From positions 2,170,001-2,234,000 of the forward strand of contig NZ_CP076543.1 in assembly GCF_030440515.1 (NCBI RefSeq): DNA of 64,000 nt. The letters run 5' to 3'. The stretch comes from Streptomyces xanthophaeus (GTDB lineage: Bacteria > Actinomycetota > Actinomycetes > Streptomycetales > Streptomycetaceae). The notes beneath the pieces were generated by a model. It saw only the letters and a program-made list of their open reading frames with translations. It was not told where the DNA came from and ran no database searches. This document shows, in pieces, positions 7,681 to 16,707 of this stretch. Each line of letters begins with the position of its first letter. Position 1 is the first letter of the stretch. Made by a program: the position numbers and the translations under genes.

Positions 7681-10364
7681 TGAGGTCCTGCCTTCTGTCG
7701 CGTCATCCGATCACGGCCGTGATCAAGTTCCATCGGTTCCATCGGTTCCATCGGTTGCGCCGGTCCCGCCGCTCCCGCCACTCCCGCCACTCCCGCCGCT
7801 CCCGCCGCCCCCGCCGTCGCGCCGCCGCCCGCGCCCACCGTGGCACGCCCCGGTGACCCGCCGCCGCGCACCGCGCGCAAGGTGAGCACCATGGTCAGCC
7901 CGCCCCCGGGAGTGTCCTCGGCCGTCAGGGTGCCGTCCATGGCCTCGGCGAACCCCCGGGCGACGGCGAGCCCCAGGCCCACGCCGGCCCCGCGCGGGGC
8001 GTCCCCGTACCGCTGGAAGGGGGCGAAGATCCGGTCCTTGGCCTCGTCGGGCACGCCCCGTCCGCGGTCGACGACCCGGACCTCGACCCGGTCGCCGAGA
8101 CAGCTGGCCGCCACCAGGACCGGCTCCCCCGCCGGGCTGTACTTGACGGCGTTCTCCACGACGTTGGCCACGGTCCGCTCCAGCAGCCCCGGGTCCACCG
8201 CCACCATCGGCAGCGCCTCGGGCACGTCCAGCAGCACGCTGTCCTCCGGTACGCCGCCCAGCGCCATCGGGACCACCTCGTCGAGGTCGATCTCCCGGAT
8301 CAGCGGGGTGACGGTGCCGGTCTGCAGCCGGGACATGTCGAGCAGGTTGCCCACCAGGTGGTCGAGGCGGTCGGCGCCGTCCTCGATGCCTTCGAGGAGC
8401 TCGGCCCGGTCCTCCTCGCTCCACTCCACGTCGGCGGAGCGCAGGGAGCTCACGGACACCTTGATGGAGGCCAGCGGCGTACGGAGGTCATGGCTGACGG
8501 CGGCGAGCAGCGCGGTGCGGATCCGGTTGCCCTCGGCCATCCGGCGGGCCTCCTCGGCCTCGCCGACCAGCCGCTGGCGGTCCAGGACCACGGCCGCCTG
8601 CGCCGCGAACGCGCCGAGCACCCGGCGGTCCTCGGCGGGCAGCACCCGGCCGGACAGGGCCAGGGCCATGTGGTCCCCGATGGGCATGTCCACGTCGGCG
8701 TCCTCGGGCCGCGCGGCGGGGGCGGGGCCGACGCTGCCGGCCGGTTTCCAGGGCTCCACGTCGTTCGCCCGCTCCAGCAGGGCCACGGACTCCATGGCGA
8801 AGGTCTCGCGTACCCGCTCCAGCAGCGCGTCCAGCGTGGTCTCGCCACGCAGCACGCTGCCGGCCAGGAAGGAGAGGATCTCGGACTCGGCGCGCAGCCG
8901 GGCCGCCTGGTGGGTGCGGCGGGCGGCCAGGTCCACGACCGAGGCCACGGAGACGGCGACCCCGAAGAAGACGGTGATGGCGACGATGTTCTTGGGGTCG
9001 GACACCGTCAGGCGGTGCAGCGGCGGCGCGAAGAAGTAGTTCAGCAGCAGCGAGCCGAGGGCGGCGGAGGCCAGGGCCGGCCAGAGCCCGCCGAGCAGTG
9101 CGGCCGCCACCGTCAGCGACAGGAAGAGCAGCATGTCGTTGGCGAGACCGAGGTCGGCGTCGACGTGCGTGAGCAGCAGGCACAGCAGGAGGGGGAAGAC
9201 CGTCCCCACGACCCAGCCGGCGATGATCCGGGTCCGCCCGAGCCGGGCGGCCGAGCGCACCACGGGCAGCCCGCGCCCCTTGGCGACGTGCTCGTGCGTG
9301 ACGATGTGCACGTCGAGGTCGGGTCCCGAGTCGCGGGCGACGCTCGCGCCGACCCCGGGGCCGAAGACGTACTGCCACGAGCGGCGGCGGCTGGAGCCGA
9401 GCACGATCTGGGTGGCGTTGACCCCGCGCGCGAAGGCGAGCAGGGCGTCGGGGATGTTGTCGCCGATCACATGATGAAACGTTCCGCCCAGGTCCTCGAC
9501 CAGGGTCCGCTGGACCGCGAGCTCCTTCGGCGAGGCGGCGGTCAGCCCGTCGCTGCGGGCGATGTAGACGGCCAGGATCTCGCTGCCCGAGCCCTTGGCC
9601 GCCATCCGCGAGGCCCGCCGGATGAGCGTGCGCCCCTCCGGCCCGCCGGTGAGTCCGACGACGATCCGCTCCCGCGCCTGCCAGGTCGAGCGGATGTCGT
9701 GCTCGCCCCGGTACTGCTGGAGGTACTCGTCCGCCCGGTCGGCCACCCACAGCAGCGCCAGCTCGCGCAGGGCGGTGAGGTTGCCCGGCCGGAAGTAGTT
9801 CGACAGGGCCGCGTCGACCTTCTCGGGCTTGTATATGTTCCCGTGGGCCATCCGCCGGCGCAGTGCCTGCGGCGACATGTCGACCAGCTCGACCTGGTCG
9901 GCCCGGCGGACCACCTCGTCCGGCACGGTCTCCCGCTGCCGCACCCCGGTGATCGATTCGACCACGTCCCCGAGCGACTCCAGGTGCTGGATGTTCACGG
10001 TGGACACGACGTCGATGCCGGCCCGCAGCAGCTCCTCCACGTCCTGCCAGCGCTTGGCGTTGCGCGAGCCGGGGACATTGGTGTGCGCGAGCTCGTCCAC
10101 CAGCGCTATCGCGGGCCTGCGGGCGAGGAGCGCGTCCACGTCCATCTCGGTGAAGGCGGCGCCCCGGTACGTCAGGGGCTTGCGCTCGACCTGTTCGAGG
10201 CCGTGGAGCATGACCTCCGTCCGCGGCCGGCCGTGGTGCTCGACGAAGCCGACGACGCAGTCCGCGCCCCGCTCCACCCGGCGATGGCCTTCCGAGAGCA
10301 TCGCGTAGGTCTTGCCCACACCGGGTGCCGCGCCGAGGTAGATCCTGAGCTTGCCGCGTCCCAT
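7677..10364 (-). CDS. kdpD: KdpD turgor/K+ sensor histidine kinase
   Basis: An 895-residue membrane sensor kinase. The N-terminal KdpD domain has the Walker A motif GAAPGVGKT (residues ~10-18); a USP-like domain (~230-370), four membrane segments (~395-500), a GAF-like region and a HisKA/HATPase transmitter with SHDLRTPL (His near residue 665) follow. The start at 10364 is preferred over the ATG nine bases upstream because a GGAG lies at good spacing. The last ~55 residues are an unusual Gly/Ala- and PME-repeat tail encoded by short tandem repeats around 7728-7830. It overlaps kdpE by four bases. Confidence 0.92.
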   Translation of the reverse strand: MGRGKLRIYLGAAPGVGKTYAMLSEGHRRVERGADCVVGFVEHHGRPRTEVMLHGLEQVERKPLTYRGAAFTEMDVDALLARRPAIALVDELAHTNVPGSRNAKRWQDVEELLRAGIDVVSTVNIQHLESLGDVVESITGVRQRETVPDEVVRRADQVELVDMSPQALRRRMAHGNIYKPEKVDAALSNYFRPGNLTALRELALLWVADRADEYLQQYRGEHDIRSTWQARERIVVGLTGGPEGRTLIRRASRMAAKGSGSEILAVYIARSDGLTAASPKELAVQRTLVEDLGGTFHHVIGDNIPDALLAFARGVNATQIVLGSSRRRSWQYVFGPGVGASVARDSGPDLDVHIVTHEHVAKGRGLPVVRSAARLGRTRIIAGWVVGTVFPLLLCLLLTHVDADLGLANDMLLFLSLTVAAALLGGLWPALASAALGSLLLNYFFAPPLHRLTVSDPKNIVAITVFFGVAVSVASVVDLAARRTHQAARLRAESEILSFLAGSVLRGETTLDALLERVRETFAMESVALLERANDVEPWKPAGSVGPAPAARPEDADVDMPIGDHMALALSGRVLPAEDRRVLGAFAAQAAVVLDRQRLVGEAEEARRMAEGNRIRTALLAAVSHDLRTPLASIKVSVSSLRSADVEWSEEDRAELLEGIEDGADRLDHLVGNLLDMSRLQTGTVTPLIREIDLDEVVPMALGGVPEDSVLLDVPEALPMVAVDPGLLERTVANVVENAVKYSPAGEPVLVAASCLGDRVEVRVVDRGRGVPDEAKDRIFAPFQRYGDAPRGAGVGLGLAVARGFAEAMDGTLTAEDTPGGGLTMVLTLRAVRGGGSPGRATVGAGGGATAGAAGAAGVAGVAGAAGPAQPMEPMEPMELDHGRDRMTRQKAGPQ

Positions 10365-10465
10365 GCGCCCCATTCTCCGGGACGTCCACGCCGCGCACGC
10401 ACCGATCGGCGCCCCGGCCGCGATCCCTGACGGATCCCTGACGCGGGGTGCCCGGTGGGGCACAC

Positions 10466-10504
10466 GCCGGTGGGCCCCACCCCGAAGGAGTGGGGCCCAC
10501 CGGC
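10466..10504. terminator. Hairpin terminator after the DUF3710 gene
   Basis: Positions 10466-10480 and 10490-10504 are a perfect 15-bp GC-rich stem with a 9-nt loop. It lies 45 bases past the stop of the minus-strand DUF3710 gene and upstream of kdpD. Confidence 0.8.
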
Positions 10505-10548
10505 CGAAATACATGACGAGCCCCCCTGTGCGCGGGGGCCGTCCGAGG

Positions 10549-11325
10549 TCAGCGGACCTCGGTGATCTCCGGGCCTCGTTCGAGCTGGCCCATGCCGCCG
10601 CCGAAGCGGGAGCCTTCCTGGTCGTCCGTCTGCACGCCGTCCGGCACCATCTGGGCGTCGTTCGGCAGCTTCAGGACGATCGGGTCGCGGGGAGCCATCG
10701 GGCCGTCACCGCGGACGACGACGGTGTCCCGGAAGATCTGCTCCAGCACACCCGCCGACTCGGGGCGCACGGCGCCCTGGCCGGAGATGACGCCGCGCAG
10801 GAACCAGCGGGGGCCGTCGACGCCGACGAAGCGGACCAGCTGGGCGCCGGTCTGCCCGTCCGGGAGCGGTACGGGCACCTGGGCGCGCAGCTCCCAGCCC
10901 AGGGAGCCCTGGGCCTCGTCGATGATGCCGCCCTGCTGGGTGATACCCGCGGCGATCTCCTCGCGGACCTCGCCCCAGATGCCCTCCTTCTTGGGCGCGG
11001 CGAAGGCCTGCAGCTGCACGGCGCTGTCGCCGAGGACCACGGTCGCGGCCACGATCGCGTCACCGGCGACCTCGACGCGCAGCTCCATGCCCTCGACGCC
11101 GGGTACGAGGATGCCGCCGAGGTCCACCCGGCCGTCGGCCGGGTTCCCGAGCACCTCGGAGACGTCCCAGGGGCCGTCGGGCCGCGGGGCCGGCGGCAGG
11201 TTCACCCGGCGCGGGGCGGCACTCTCCTGCTCGCCCGCGTCGTCCTGCTCGGCGACGCCGTCTACGACCTGCTCGGCCGCGCCGCCGTCATGGGCGGAGT
11301 CGTTCTTCTTGCGACGTCCGAACAC
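10549..11325 (-). CDS. DUF3710 domain-containing protein
   Basis: A 258-residue cytosolic protein with a highly charged N-terminus (MFGRRKKND) and a conserved core (PWDVSEV, VDLGGILVPGVEGMELRVEV, GPRWFLRGVISG) characteristic of actinobacterial DUF3710. It is encoded directly downstream of dut with a 1-bp gap, as in M. tuberculosis Rv2696c-Rv2697c. Function is unknown; co-transcription with dut is likely. Confidence 0.88.
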   Translation of the reverse strand: MFGRRKKNDSAHDGGAAEQVVDGVAEQDDAGEQESAAPRRVNLPPAPRPDGPWDVSEVLGNPADGRVDLGGILVPGVEGMELRVEVAGDAIVAATVVLGDSAVQLQAFAAPKKEGIWGEVREEIAAGITQQGGIIDEAQGSLGWELRAQVPVPLPDGQTGAQLVRFVGVDGPRWFLRGVISGQGAVRPESAGVLEQIFRDTVVVRGDGPMAPRDPIVLKLPNDAQMVPDGVQTDDQEGSRFGGGMGQLERGPEITEVR

Positions 11326-11326
11326 G

Positions 11327-11872
11327 TCACTGTCCTTCCCGGTCGGTTACGACCGAAGCGTAGCCATTCCCACCCTGCTGACCAGCCCCGGATCCGGCCA
11401 CGGCCGCATGCCCGCCGGTGGAGCCGAAGCCCCCCTCGGCCCGGGCCGAGCCGGGAAGTTCCGCCACCTCGTGGAAGCGCACCTTCTCGACCCGCTGGAC
11501 AACCAGCTGGGCGATGCGGTCGAAACGCTCGAACCGGACGCTCTCGCGAGGGTCGAGATTGACCACGATCACCTTGATCTCCCCACGGTACCCGGCATCC
11601 ACCGTCCCCGGGGCATTCACGAGCGCGAGCCCGCAGCGTGCGGCCAGGCCGGACCGCGGGTGCACGAACGCCGCGTACCCGTCGGGCAGGGCGATCGAGA
11701 CTCCGGTGGGCAGGACGGCGCGCTCGCCGGGCTCCAGCTCGGCGGCCTCGGTGGTGACGAGGTCGCAGCCGGCGTCGCCGGGGTGCCCGTATGCCGGAAT
11801 CGGCACCTCCGGGTCGACGCGGCGGATCAGCACGTCGACCGGCCGGCGGGAATCGTGGTTGTTCTGGGACAT
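11327..11872 (-). CDS. dut: Deoxyuridine 5'-triphosphate nucleotidohydrolase (dUTPase)
   Basis: A 181-residue trimeric-type dUTPase that hydrolyses dUTP to dUMP and PPi, keeping uracil out of DNA and feeding dTMP synthesis. The five conserved motifs are visible: AYGHPGDAGCDL, PRSGLAAR (active-site loop), NAPGTVDAGYRGEI, RIAQLVV and the C-terminal P-loop-like GGFGSTGG. The C-terminus is extended by about 25 residues. It starts one base inside the stop of the upstream thioesterase-like gene. Confidence 0.96.
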   Translation of the reverse strand: MSQNNHDSRRPVDVLIRRVDPEVPIPAYGHPGDAGCDLVTTEAAELEPGERAVLPTGVSIALPDGYAAFVHPRSGLAARCGLALVNAPGTVDAGYRGEIKVIVVNLDPRESVRFERFDRIAQLVVQRVEKVRFHEVAELPGSARAEGGFGSTGGHAAVAGSGAGQQGGNGYASVVTDREGQ

Positions 11873-12456
11873 CAGGGGTTCACCTCAAAGGCGCGTGCGC
11901 GCCTGACCTGGTCCGGGTCGGCCATCGCCGCCTGGATCTCCTCGGGCCGTCCGTTGTCGATGAAGTGGTCGACCTTCACCTCTATGAAGAGGGCGTCGGC
12001 ACGTACGGCGACCGGGCCCTGCGGTCCGCCTATCCGGCCGACGGCCGTGCAGTAGATCTTCCGGCCGGCGACGGCGGTGACCTCGGCCTCCAGGTGCAGC
12101 ACGGTGTCCACCGGCACGGGCCGCACGAAGTCGGTCTCCAGCCGCCCCGTCACCGCGATGACGCGCAGCAGCCAGTTCAGGGAACCCAGCGTCTCGTCGA
12201 GCGCGGTGGCGAGCACCCCGCCGTGGGCGAGACCGGGTGCGCCCTGGTGTGCGGGCCTGACGGTGAACTCGGCGGTGACGCGCACGCCCTCGCCCGCCCG
12301 GGCCTCCAGGTGGAGTCCGTGGGGCTGGCCCTCGCCACAGCCGAAACAGTGCTCGTAGTGCGCACCGAGGAGCTCTCCGGGTGCGGGCGCGTCGGGGTGC
12401 CTGACCGGCGCGGCGGCATCGGCAGGGGGCGTCAGCGCTGTGTTTCGTCCACTCAC
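11872..12456 (-). CDS. PaaI-type hotdog-fold thioesterase
   Basis: A 194-residue protein with a hotdog fold. The HGGVLATALDETLG segment is the PaaI/YbgC-type active-site helix region, and an N-terminal CFGCG motif is typical of the actinobacterial subgroup. It should hydrolyse an acyl-CoA thioester of unknown identity. The GTG at 12456 is the best start; longer frames run back into the divergent gene. It precedes dut on the same strand and shares one base with its start codon. Confidence 0.8.
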   Translation of the reverse strand: MSGRNTALTPPADAAAPVRHPDAPAPGELLGAHYEHCFGCGEGQPHGLHLEARAGEGVRVTAEFTVRPAHQGAPGLAHGGVLATALDETLGSLNWLLRVIAVTGRLETDFVRPVPVDTVLHLEAEVTAVAGRKIYCTAVGRIGGPQGPVAVRADALFIEVKVDHFIDNGRPEEIQAAMADPDQVRRARAFEVNP

Positions 12457-12514
12457 AGCCGCGAACCTTACCCGCGCGGCTACCCACCGGTCGCCTCGTG
12501 GCAGGCTTGTCCGT

Positions 12515-12979
12515 ATGCAGCTCTCCACCGCGCACCACGACGAACGCCTGACCGCCCCCCGCTCCTGGTGGGGCATCGCCGTCCTGGTCGGCCTCGCGTG
12601 CGCGCTGATGCTGCTGCCGCTGGGCACGATGCCGCTGCTGGCCGGTCTGGTCGGGGGCACCGCGCTGTCCGGGCTGGTGGTGAGTTCGTACGGTTCCGCG
12701 CGCGTGCGCGTGGTGGGAGGTGCGCTGGCGGCCGGTGACGCGCGGATCCCGGTGACGGCCCTGGGCGAGCCCGAGATCCTGGACGCCGAGGAGTCGCGCG
12801 CCTGGCGCACGTACAAGGCGGACACCCGCGCCTTCATGCTGATGCGCAGCTACGTGCCGACCGCGGTCCGCGTCGAGGTCACCGATCCGGCCGACCCGAC
12901 CCCGTACGTCTACGTCTCCACCCGCCGGCCGCAGGCCCTGGTGGCGGCCCTGCTCGCCGCCCGTACCCAGGCGGCCTGA
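12515..12979 (+). CDS. DUF3093 family membrane protein
   Basis: A 154-residue protein with two hydrophobic segments (residues ~18-50) followed by a ~100-residue soluble domain containing the conserved RAFMLMRSYVPTAVRVEVTD and VYVSTRRP patterns of DUF3093 (M. tuberculosis Rv2698, also beside dut). The ATG at 12515 is chosen because similarity starts there. Function is unknown. Confidence 0.87.
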   Translation: MQLSTAHHDERLTAPRSWWGIAVLVGLACALMLLPLGTMPLLAGLVGGTALSGLVVSSYGSARVRVVGGALAAGDARIPVTALGEPEILDAEESRAWRTYKADTRAFMLMRSYVPTAVRVEVTDPADPTPYVYVSTRRPQALVAALLAARTQAA

Positions 12980-13003
12980 CGGGCCCGTGGGAACGGTGGC
13001 CCG

Positions 13004-13024
13004 GCCGGGGCTGACCGCCCCGGC
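13004..13024. terminator. Short hairpin between convergent genes
   Basis: An 8-bp GC-only stem (13004-13011 with 13017-13024) and a 5-nt loop lie between the convergent DUF3093 and EcsC-like genes. Confidence 0.5.
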
Positions 13025-13032
13025 GGAGGACC

Positions 13033-13965
13033 TCAGCCGTGCGCGGAGGGATCCGCGGCCTCCAGTGCGATCCTGGTGGCCTCGGGAAGGGGCTGTACGG
13101 GCCGTTCCAGGGGCGGCAGCGCGCTCAGGGCCTCCCAGCCCACGGCCCGCCTCCGCAGGTCACCACGGACCTTCTCGGCGAGTTTGCGGGTGTCCCGCCG
13201 GTTCATGACCGCGCCGACGGCGGCGCCCACCATGAACGGCATGAGGTTCGGCAGACTGCGGAACATCCGCTTCATGATCTGCTGGCGCAGTTCGCGCTTC
13301 ATCTGACCGCCGAGCGCCGCGTTCAGCGTGGTCGGCTTGGTCAGGTCGACCCCGCGCTCCTCCGTCCAGGCGGTCAGGTAGGCGAGGCTGCGCTCCCTGA
13401 GGCCGCCGTGCGGGCGCAGGCCGTAGACCTCGTGGAGTTCGGCGACGAGCTTGAGCTCGATGGCCGCGACCGCGGTGATCTCGGCCGCCAGTTCCGCCGG
13501 CATCGCGGGCGGCACGGGCAGCATGGCCGCGGCGCCGATTCCCGCGCCCACGGTCGAGGTGGCGGCGCAGGCACCCGTGACCAGCTTCTCGGCGAGCTGC
13601 TCGGGGCCGAGGCCCGGGAACTGCGCGCGCAGCGTCGCGAGGTCCCGAACCGGAACGCGCGGCGCGTTCTCGATGATCCTGTCGGTGACGTACTGGGCGG
13701 CGTCCCTGACACTTTCGCCGCCCTTGCGCACACCGTTCTTGACGGCTTGCATGCGACGAGCCCCGGGACGGTGCCGGGACCCCTCGTCGGGACCGGTTTC
13801 CGACGGCACCGCCGGGGCGGTGTCGGAAGGTATGTCGATCGCCGCACTGGCGGAGCCGCCGGAAGCCCCAGGAGCCGTTTCCGGATCCATGGATGCCACC
13901 TGCGTCTCCGCCGGATCACCAGATTTCCGGAAGCGGCGCTTCCGAAAGGGTGTGGAGCCAGCCAC
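13033..13965 (-). CDS. Conserved actinobacterial protein, possibly EcsC-like
   Basis: A 310-residue protein. The first ~80 residues are basic then Ala/Ser/Pro-rich and probably disordered. The remainder is mostly helical, with hydrophobic glycine-rich stretches (GACAATSTVGAGIGAAAMLP, MPFMVGAAVGAVMNRR) of the kind seen in EcsC-family proteins. The GTG at 13965 gives the longest frame; an internal ATG at 13890 has a better ribosome-binding site (AGGTGG) and may be the true start. The function is unknown and the family assignment tentative. It is encoded just downstream of the DUF4193 gene. Confidence 0.7.
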   Translation of the reverse strand: MAGSTPFRKRRFRKSGDPAETQVASMDPETAPGASGGSASAAIDIPSDTAPAVPSETGPDEGSRHRPGARRMQAVKNGVRKGGESVRDAAQYVTDRIIENAPRVPVRDLATLRAQFPGLGPEQLAEKLVTGACAATSTVGAGIGAAAMLPVPPAMPAELAAEITAVAAIELKLVAELHEVYGLRPHGGLRERSLAYLTAWTEERGVDLTKPTTLNAALGGQMKRELRQQIMKRMFRSLPNLMPFMVGAAVGAVMNRRDTRKLAEKVRGDLRRRAVGWEALSALPPLERPVQPLPEATRIALEAADPSAHG

Positions 13966-13977
13966 GGCCGACGCCTG

Positions 13978-14274
13978 TCAGTCGCAGTCGCGACAGATCG
14001 GCTGACCGTTCTTCTCACGTGCCAGCTGGCTGCGGTGGTGCACCAGGAAGCAGCTCATGCAGGTGAACTCATCGGCCTGCTTGGGCAGGACCCGGACGGC
14101 CAGCTCCTCATTGGAGAGGTCCGCGCCGGGAAGCTCCATGCTCTCGACAGAGTCGAATTCGTCCATGTCTGCGGACGAGGTCGACTTCTCGTTGCGCCGG
14201 GCCTTCAGCTCTTCGATGCTGTCGTTGTCGACGTCATCGTCGGTCTTGCGCGGGGTGTCGTAGTCCGTTGCCAT
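13978..14274 (-). CDS. DUF4193 small zinc-ribbon protein
   Basis: A 98-residue acidic protein whose C-terminus carries CMSC and CRDC pairs separated by 19 residues, forming a likely zinc ribbon. The N-terminal MATDYDTPR motif and overall pattern are those of DUF4193 (M. tuberculosis Rv2699c, same neighbourhood). Function is unknown; it is probably a conserved actinobacterial transcription- or stress-related factor. Confidence 0.88.
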   Translation of the reverse strand: MATDYDTPRKTDDDVDNDSIEELKARRNEKSTSSADMDEFDSVESMELPGADLSNEELAVRVLPKQADEFTCMSCFLVHHRSQLAREKNGQPICRDCD

Positions 14275-14655
14275 TGTTCGCTCTCCCCCTCTGGGTGTTA
14301 GCGGTGTCTCAGCGCACGTAACGCACGAGAGGCCGGACTTGTGCCCGACCTGAGGCGGAGATTTTGCCTCACATCAAGGTCTGTTACTCAATCGACACCC
14401 AGCCGCCCGCCCGAAGGACGATTGGCTGGGATGACGAGCGGGACCGTACACGGTCCGAGGGCCGTCATGCACAAACGCCACCCCGTGTATTTCCCGCCAT
14501 CCGAGGGGCCGGAAACCCGGACTTCCCGGGCGTTCCGGCCGCGATGGGGTCACTGAACGCACATGGGCCGACACCGGCCACTGTGATCGATCACACAGGA
14601 CCGGTTGCTTTCACAAGGCAAGCATTCAGCCAAAAGCGAACACGGGGTCGGGGTG
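14275..14655. other. 381-bp intergenic stretch with a perfect palindrome
   Basis: There is no convincing gene on either strand. It should contain the promoter for the DUF4193 gene and the 3' untranslated region of cutS. A perfect 14-bp palindrome, TGTGATCGATCACA, occupies 14583-14596. Confidence 0.55.
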
Positions 14656-15909
14656 TCACAAGGGAAGAGTGACACGCATCACGAGGCCACCGCCTTCCCG
14701 GGGCATCGCCTGGATCCTGCCGCCGTGTGCGCGCGCCACGGAGCGCGCGATCGACAGACCCAGTCCGACACCCTTGTCGCTGCCCGTGCGCTCCGTACGC
14801 AGCCGCCTGAAGGGCTCGAAGAGGTTGTCCACCTCGTACGCGGGAACAACGGGACCCGTGTTCGATACCAGGAGGACCGCCTGACCGTGCTGTGCCTCGG
14901 TGACGACCTCCACCCAGCCGTCCTCCGGCACGTTGTACCGGACGGCGTTCTGCACCAGGTTGAGGGCGATCCGCTCCAGCAGCACCCCGTTGCCCTGGAC
15001 GACGGCCGGGGCGCGCTCGCCGCGGATCTCCACGCCCTTCGCCTCGGCCTCGCCACGCACCTGGTCGACGGCGCGCGAGGCGACCTCCGCCAGGTCCACG
15101 GGTTTGCGCTCGACGATCTGGTTCTCGCTGCGGGCCAGCAGCAGCAGGCCCTCGACCAGCTGCTCACTGCGTTCGTTGGTGGCGAGCAGGGTCTTGCCGA
15201 GCTGCTGGAGCTCGATCGGCGCCCCCGGATCGGAGAGGTGCACCTCCAGCAGGGTCCGGTTGATCGCGAGCGGGGTCCGCAGCTCGTGCGAGGCGTTCGC
15301 GACGAACCGCTGCTGGGCCGTGAAGGCCCGCTCCAGCCGGTCGAGCATGTCGTCGAAGGTGTCGGCGAGCTCCTTGAGCTCGTCGTCCGGCCCGTCCAGC
15401 TCGATCCGCCGGGTCAGGTCGGAGCCCACGACCCGGCGGGCGGTCCGGGTGATCTTGCCGAGCGGCGAGAGCACCCGTCCGGCCATCGCGTAGCCGAAGG
15501 CGAAGGCGATGATGCTCAGCCCGAGCAGGGCCATCAGCGACCGGCTCAGCAGGTCGTCCAGGGCGTGCCGGCGCTGTTCGAGGACGCACTGGTTGATCGC
15601 CGCGGTGAACTGCTCGAACGGCTGGTTGGTGCCGCTCACACCGGAGCAGGTGGTGCTGGTGACCTCGATGTTCTGACCGCGCACGATCGTGAACGGGATC
15701 GCGTTGCCCTGCCGCAGGGCCTGCGCCGCCAGCAGGTAGATGATCGACAGCAGCAGGATCCCGGCGATCAGGAACATCCCGCCGTACAGCAGGGTGAGGC
15801 GTATCCGGATGGTCGGCCGCAGCCACGGGAAGGGACCCTCGGGCTGGCCGGGGTCCCATGTCGGTTTCGGTGGCGCCGCCGGTGGCGCAGGGGTGGTGGC
15901 CACGCGCAT
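14656..15909 (-). CDS. cutS: CutS-like sensor histidine kinase
   Basis: A 417-residue membrane sensor kinase with a Pro-rich cytosolic N-terminus, two membrane segments (~37-62 and ~125-143), an extracytoplasmic loop of about 60 residues with two cysteines (88 and 108), HAMP, HisKA (NASHELRTPL, His208) and HATPase domains (NLVQNAV, GVGLGLSI). The position between the inositol monophosphatase and dut regions and the paired loop cysteines match Streptomyces CutS, reported to affect antibiotic production and secretion stress. The two cysteines suggest redox/disulfide sensing; that is inference. It overlaps cutR by one base. Confidence 0.8.
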   Translation of the reverse strand: MRVATTPAPPAAPPKPTWDPGQPEGPFPWLRPTIRIRLTLLYGGMFLIAGILLLSIIYLLAAQALRQGNAIPFTIVRGQNIEVTSTTCSGVSGTNQPFEQFTAAINQCVLEQRRHALDDLLSRSLMALLGLSIIAFAFGYAMAGRVLSPLGKITRTARRVVGSDLTRRIELDGPDDELKELADTFDDMLDRLERAFTAQQRFVANASHELRTPLAINRTLLEVHLSDPGAPIELQQLGKTLLATNERSEQLVEGLLLLARSENQIVERKPVDLAEVASRAVDQVRGEAEAKGVEIRGERAPAVVQGNGVLLERIALNLVQNAVRYNVPEDGWVEVVTEAQHGQAVLLVSNTGPVVPAYEVDNLFEPFRRLRTERTGSDKGVGLGLSIARSVARAHGGRIQAMPREGGGLVMRVTLPL

Positions 15910-16562
15910 CAGATCCGGTATCCGGAACCGGGCACGGTCACGATGACGGGCGGCTCACCCAGCTTGCGGCGCAAGGTCATCACGGTCACCCGTACGACGT
16001 TGGTGAAGGGGTCGGTGTTCTCGTCCCAGGCCTTCTCCAGCAGCTGCTCGGCGGAGACGACGGTCCCCTCGCTGCGCATGAGCACCTCCAGCACCGCGAA
16101 CTCCTTGGGCGCCAGCTGGACCTCCTTGCCCTCGCGGAACACCTCCCGCCGGTTCGGGTCCAGCTTGATGCCGGCCCGCTCCAGTACGGGCGGCAGCGCG
16201 ACCGTGGTGCGCCGCCCGAGCGCCCGTACGCGGGCCGTCAGCTCGGTGAAGGCGAAGGGCTTGGGCAGGTAGTCGTCCGCGCCGAGCTCCAGCCCCTCCA
16301 CCCGGTCGCTGACGTCGCCGGAGGCGGTCAGCATCAGCACGCGGGTGGGCATGCCGAGCTCGACGATCTTCCGGCACACGTCGTCACCGTGCACGAGCGG
16401 GAGGTCCCGGTCCAGCACGACCACGTCGTAGTCATTGACGCCGACCCGCTCCAGGGCGGCGGCGCCGTCGTACACGACGTCCACGGCCATGGCCTCCCGG
16501 CGTAGTCCGGTGGCCACCGCATCGGCGAGCAGCTGCTCGTCCTCGACGACGAGTACGCGCAC
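15909..16562 (-). CDS. cutR: CutR-like OmpR-family response regulator
   Basis: A 217-residue response regulator. The receiver domain has VVEDEQ, the phosphoacceptor Asp in VVVLDRDLPLVHGDD, LMLTASG and LPKPFAF; the C-terminal winged helix has RVTVMTLRRKLGEPP, ending in VPGSGYRI. The GTG at 16562 follows GGAAGGA by seven bases and gives the expected N-terminus RVLVVEDEQ. It is the first gene of a two-gene operon with the sensor kinase. Confidence 0.83.
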   Translation of the reverse strand: MRVLVVEDEQLLADAVATGLRREAMAVDVVYDGAAALERVGVNDYDVVVLDRDLPLVHGDDVCRKIVELGMPTRVLMLTASGDVSDRVEGLELGADDYLPKPFAFTELTARVRALGRRTTVALPPVLERAGIKLDPNRREVFREGKEVQLAPKEFAVLEVLMRSEGTVVSAEQLLEKAWDENTDPFTNVVRVTVMTLRRKLGEPPVIVTVPGSGYRI

Positions 16563-16653
16563 GTCGTTTCCTTCCTCCGAGCCCAGAAGGGCACACGTGT
16601 ATTGCGTCGCCCATCCTGCACGTTTCGGCCGTAAACCGGCTGTAAGACGGCTC

Positions 16654-16707
16654 GTGGAGGGGCTGGTGGAGGGGCTGGTGGAGGGGCTGGTGGAGGGGCT
16701 GGTGGGG
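16654..16707. repeat. Four tandem copies of a 12-bp repeat upstream of cutR
   Basis: The unit GTGGAGGGGCTG is repeated four times in perfect register, followed by a partial fifth copy, about 90 bp upstream of the cutR start codon. It lies within the probable cutRS promoter/leader region. Confidence 0.85.

Noticed and set aside
7728..7830. Tandem repeats near 7.75 kb as a CRISPR-like array
   Set aside because: Units are very short, have no spacers and lie inside the kdpD reading frame.
14583..14596. TGTGATCGATCACA as a CRP-type site
   Set aside because: The half sites are four bases apart rather than six and it lies far from any start codon; kept only as a palindrome in the intergenic description.
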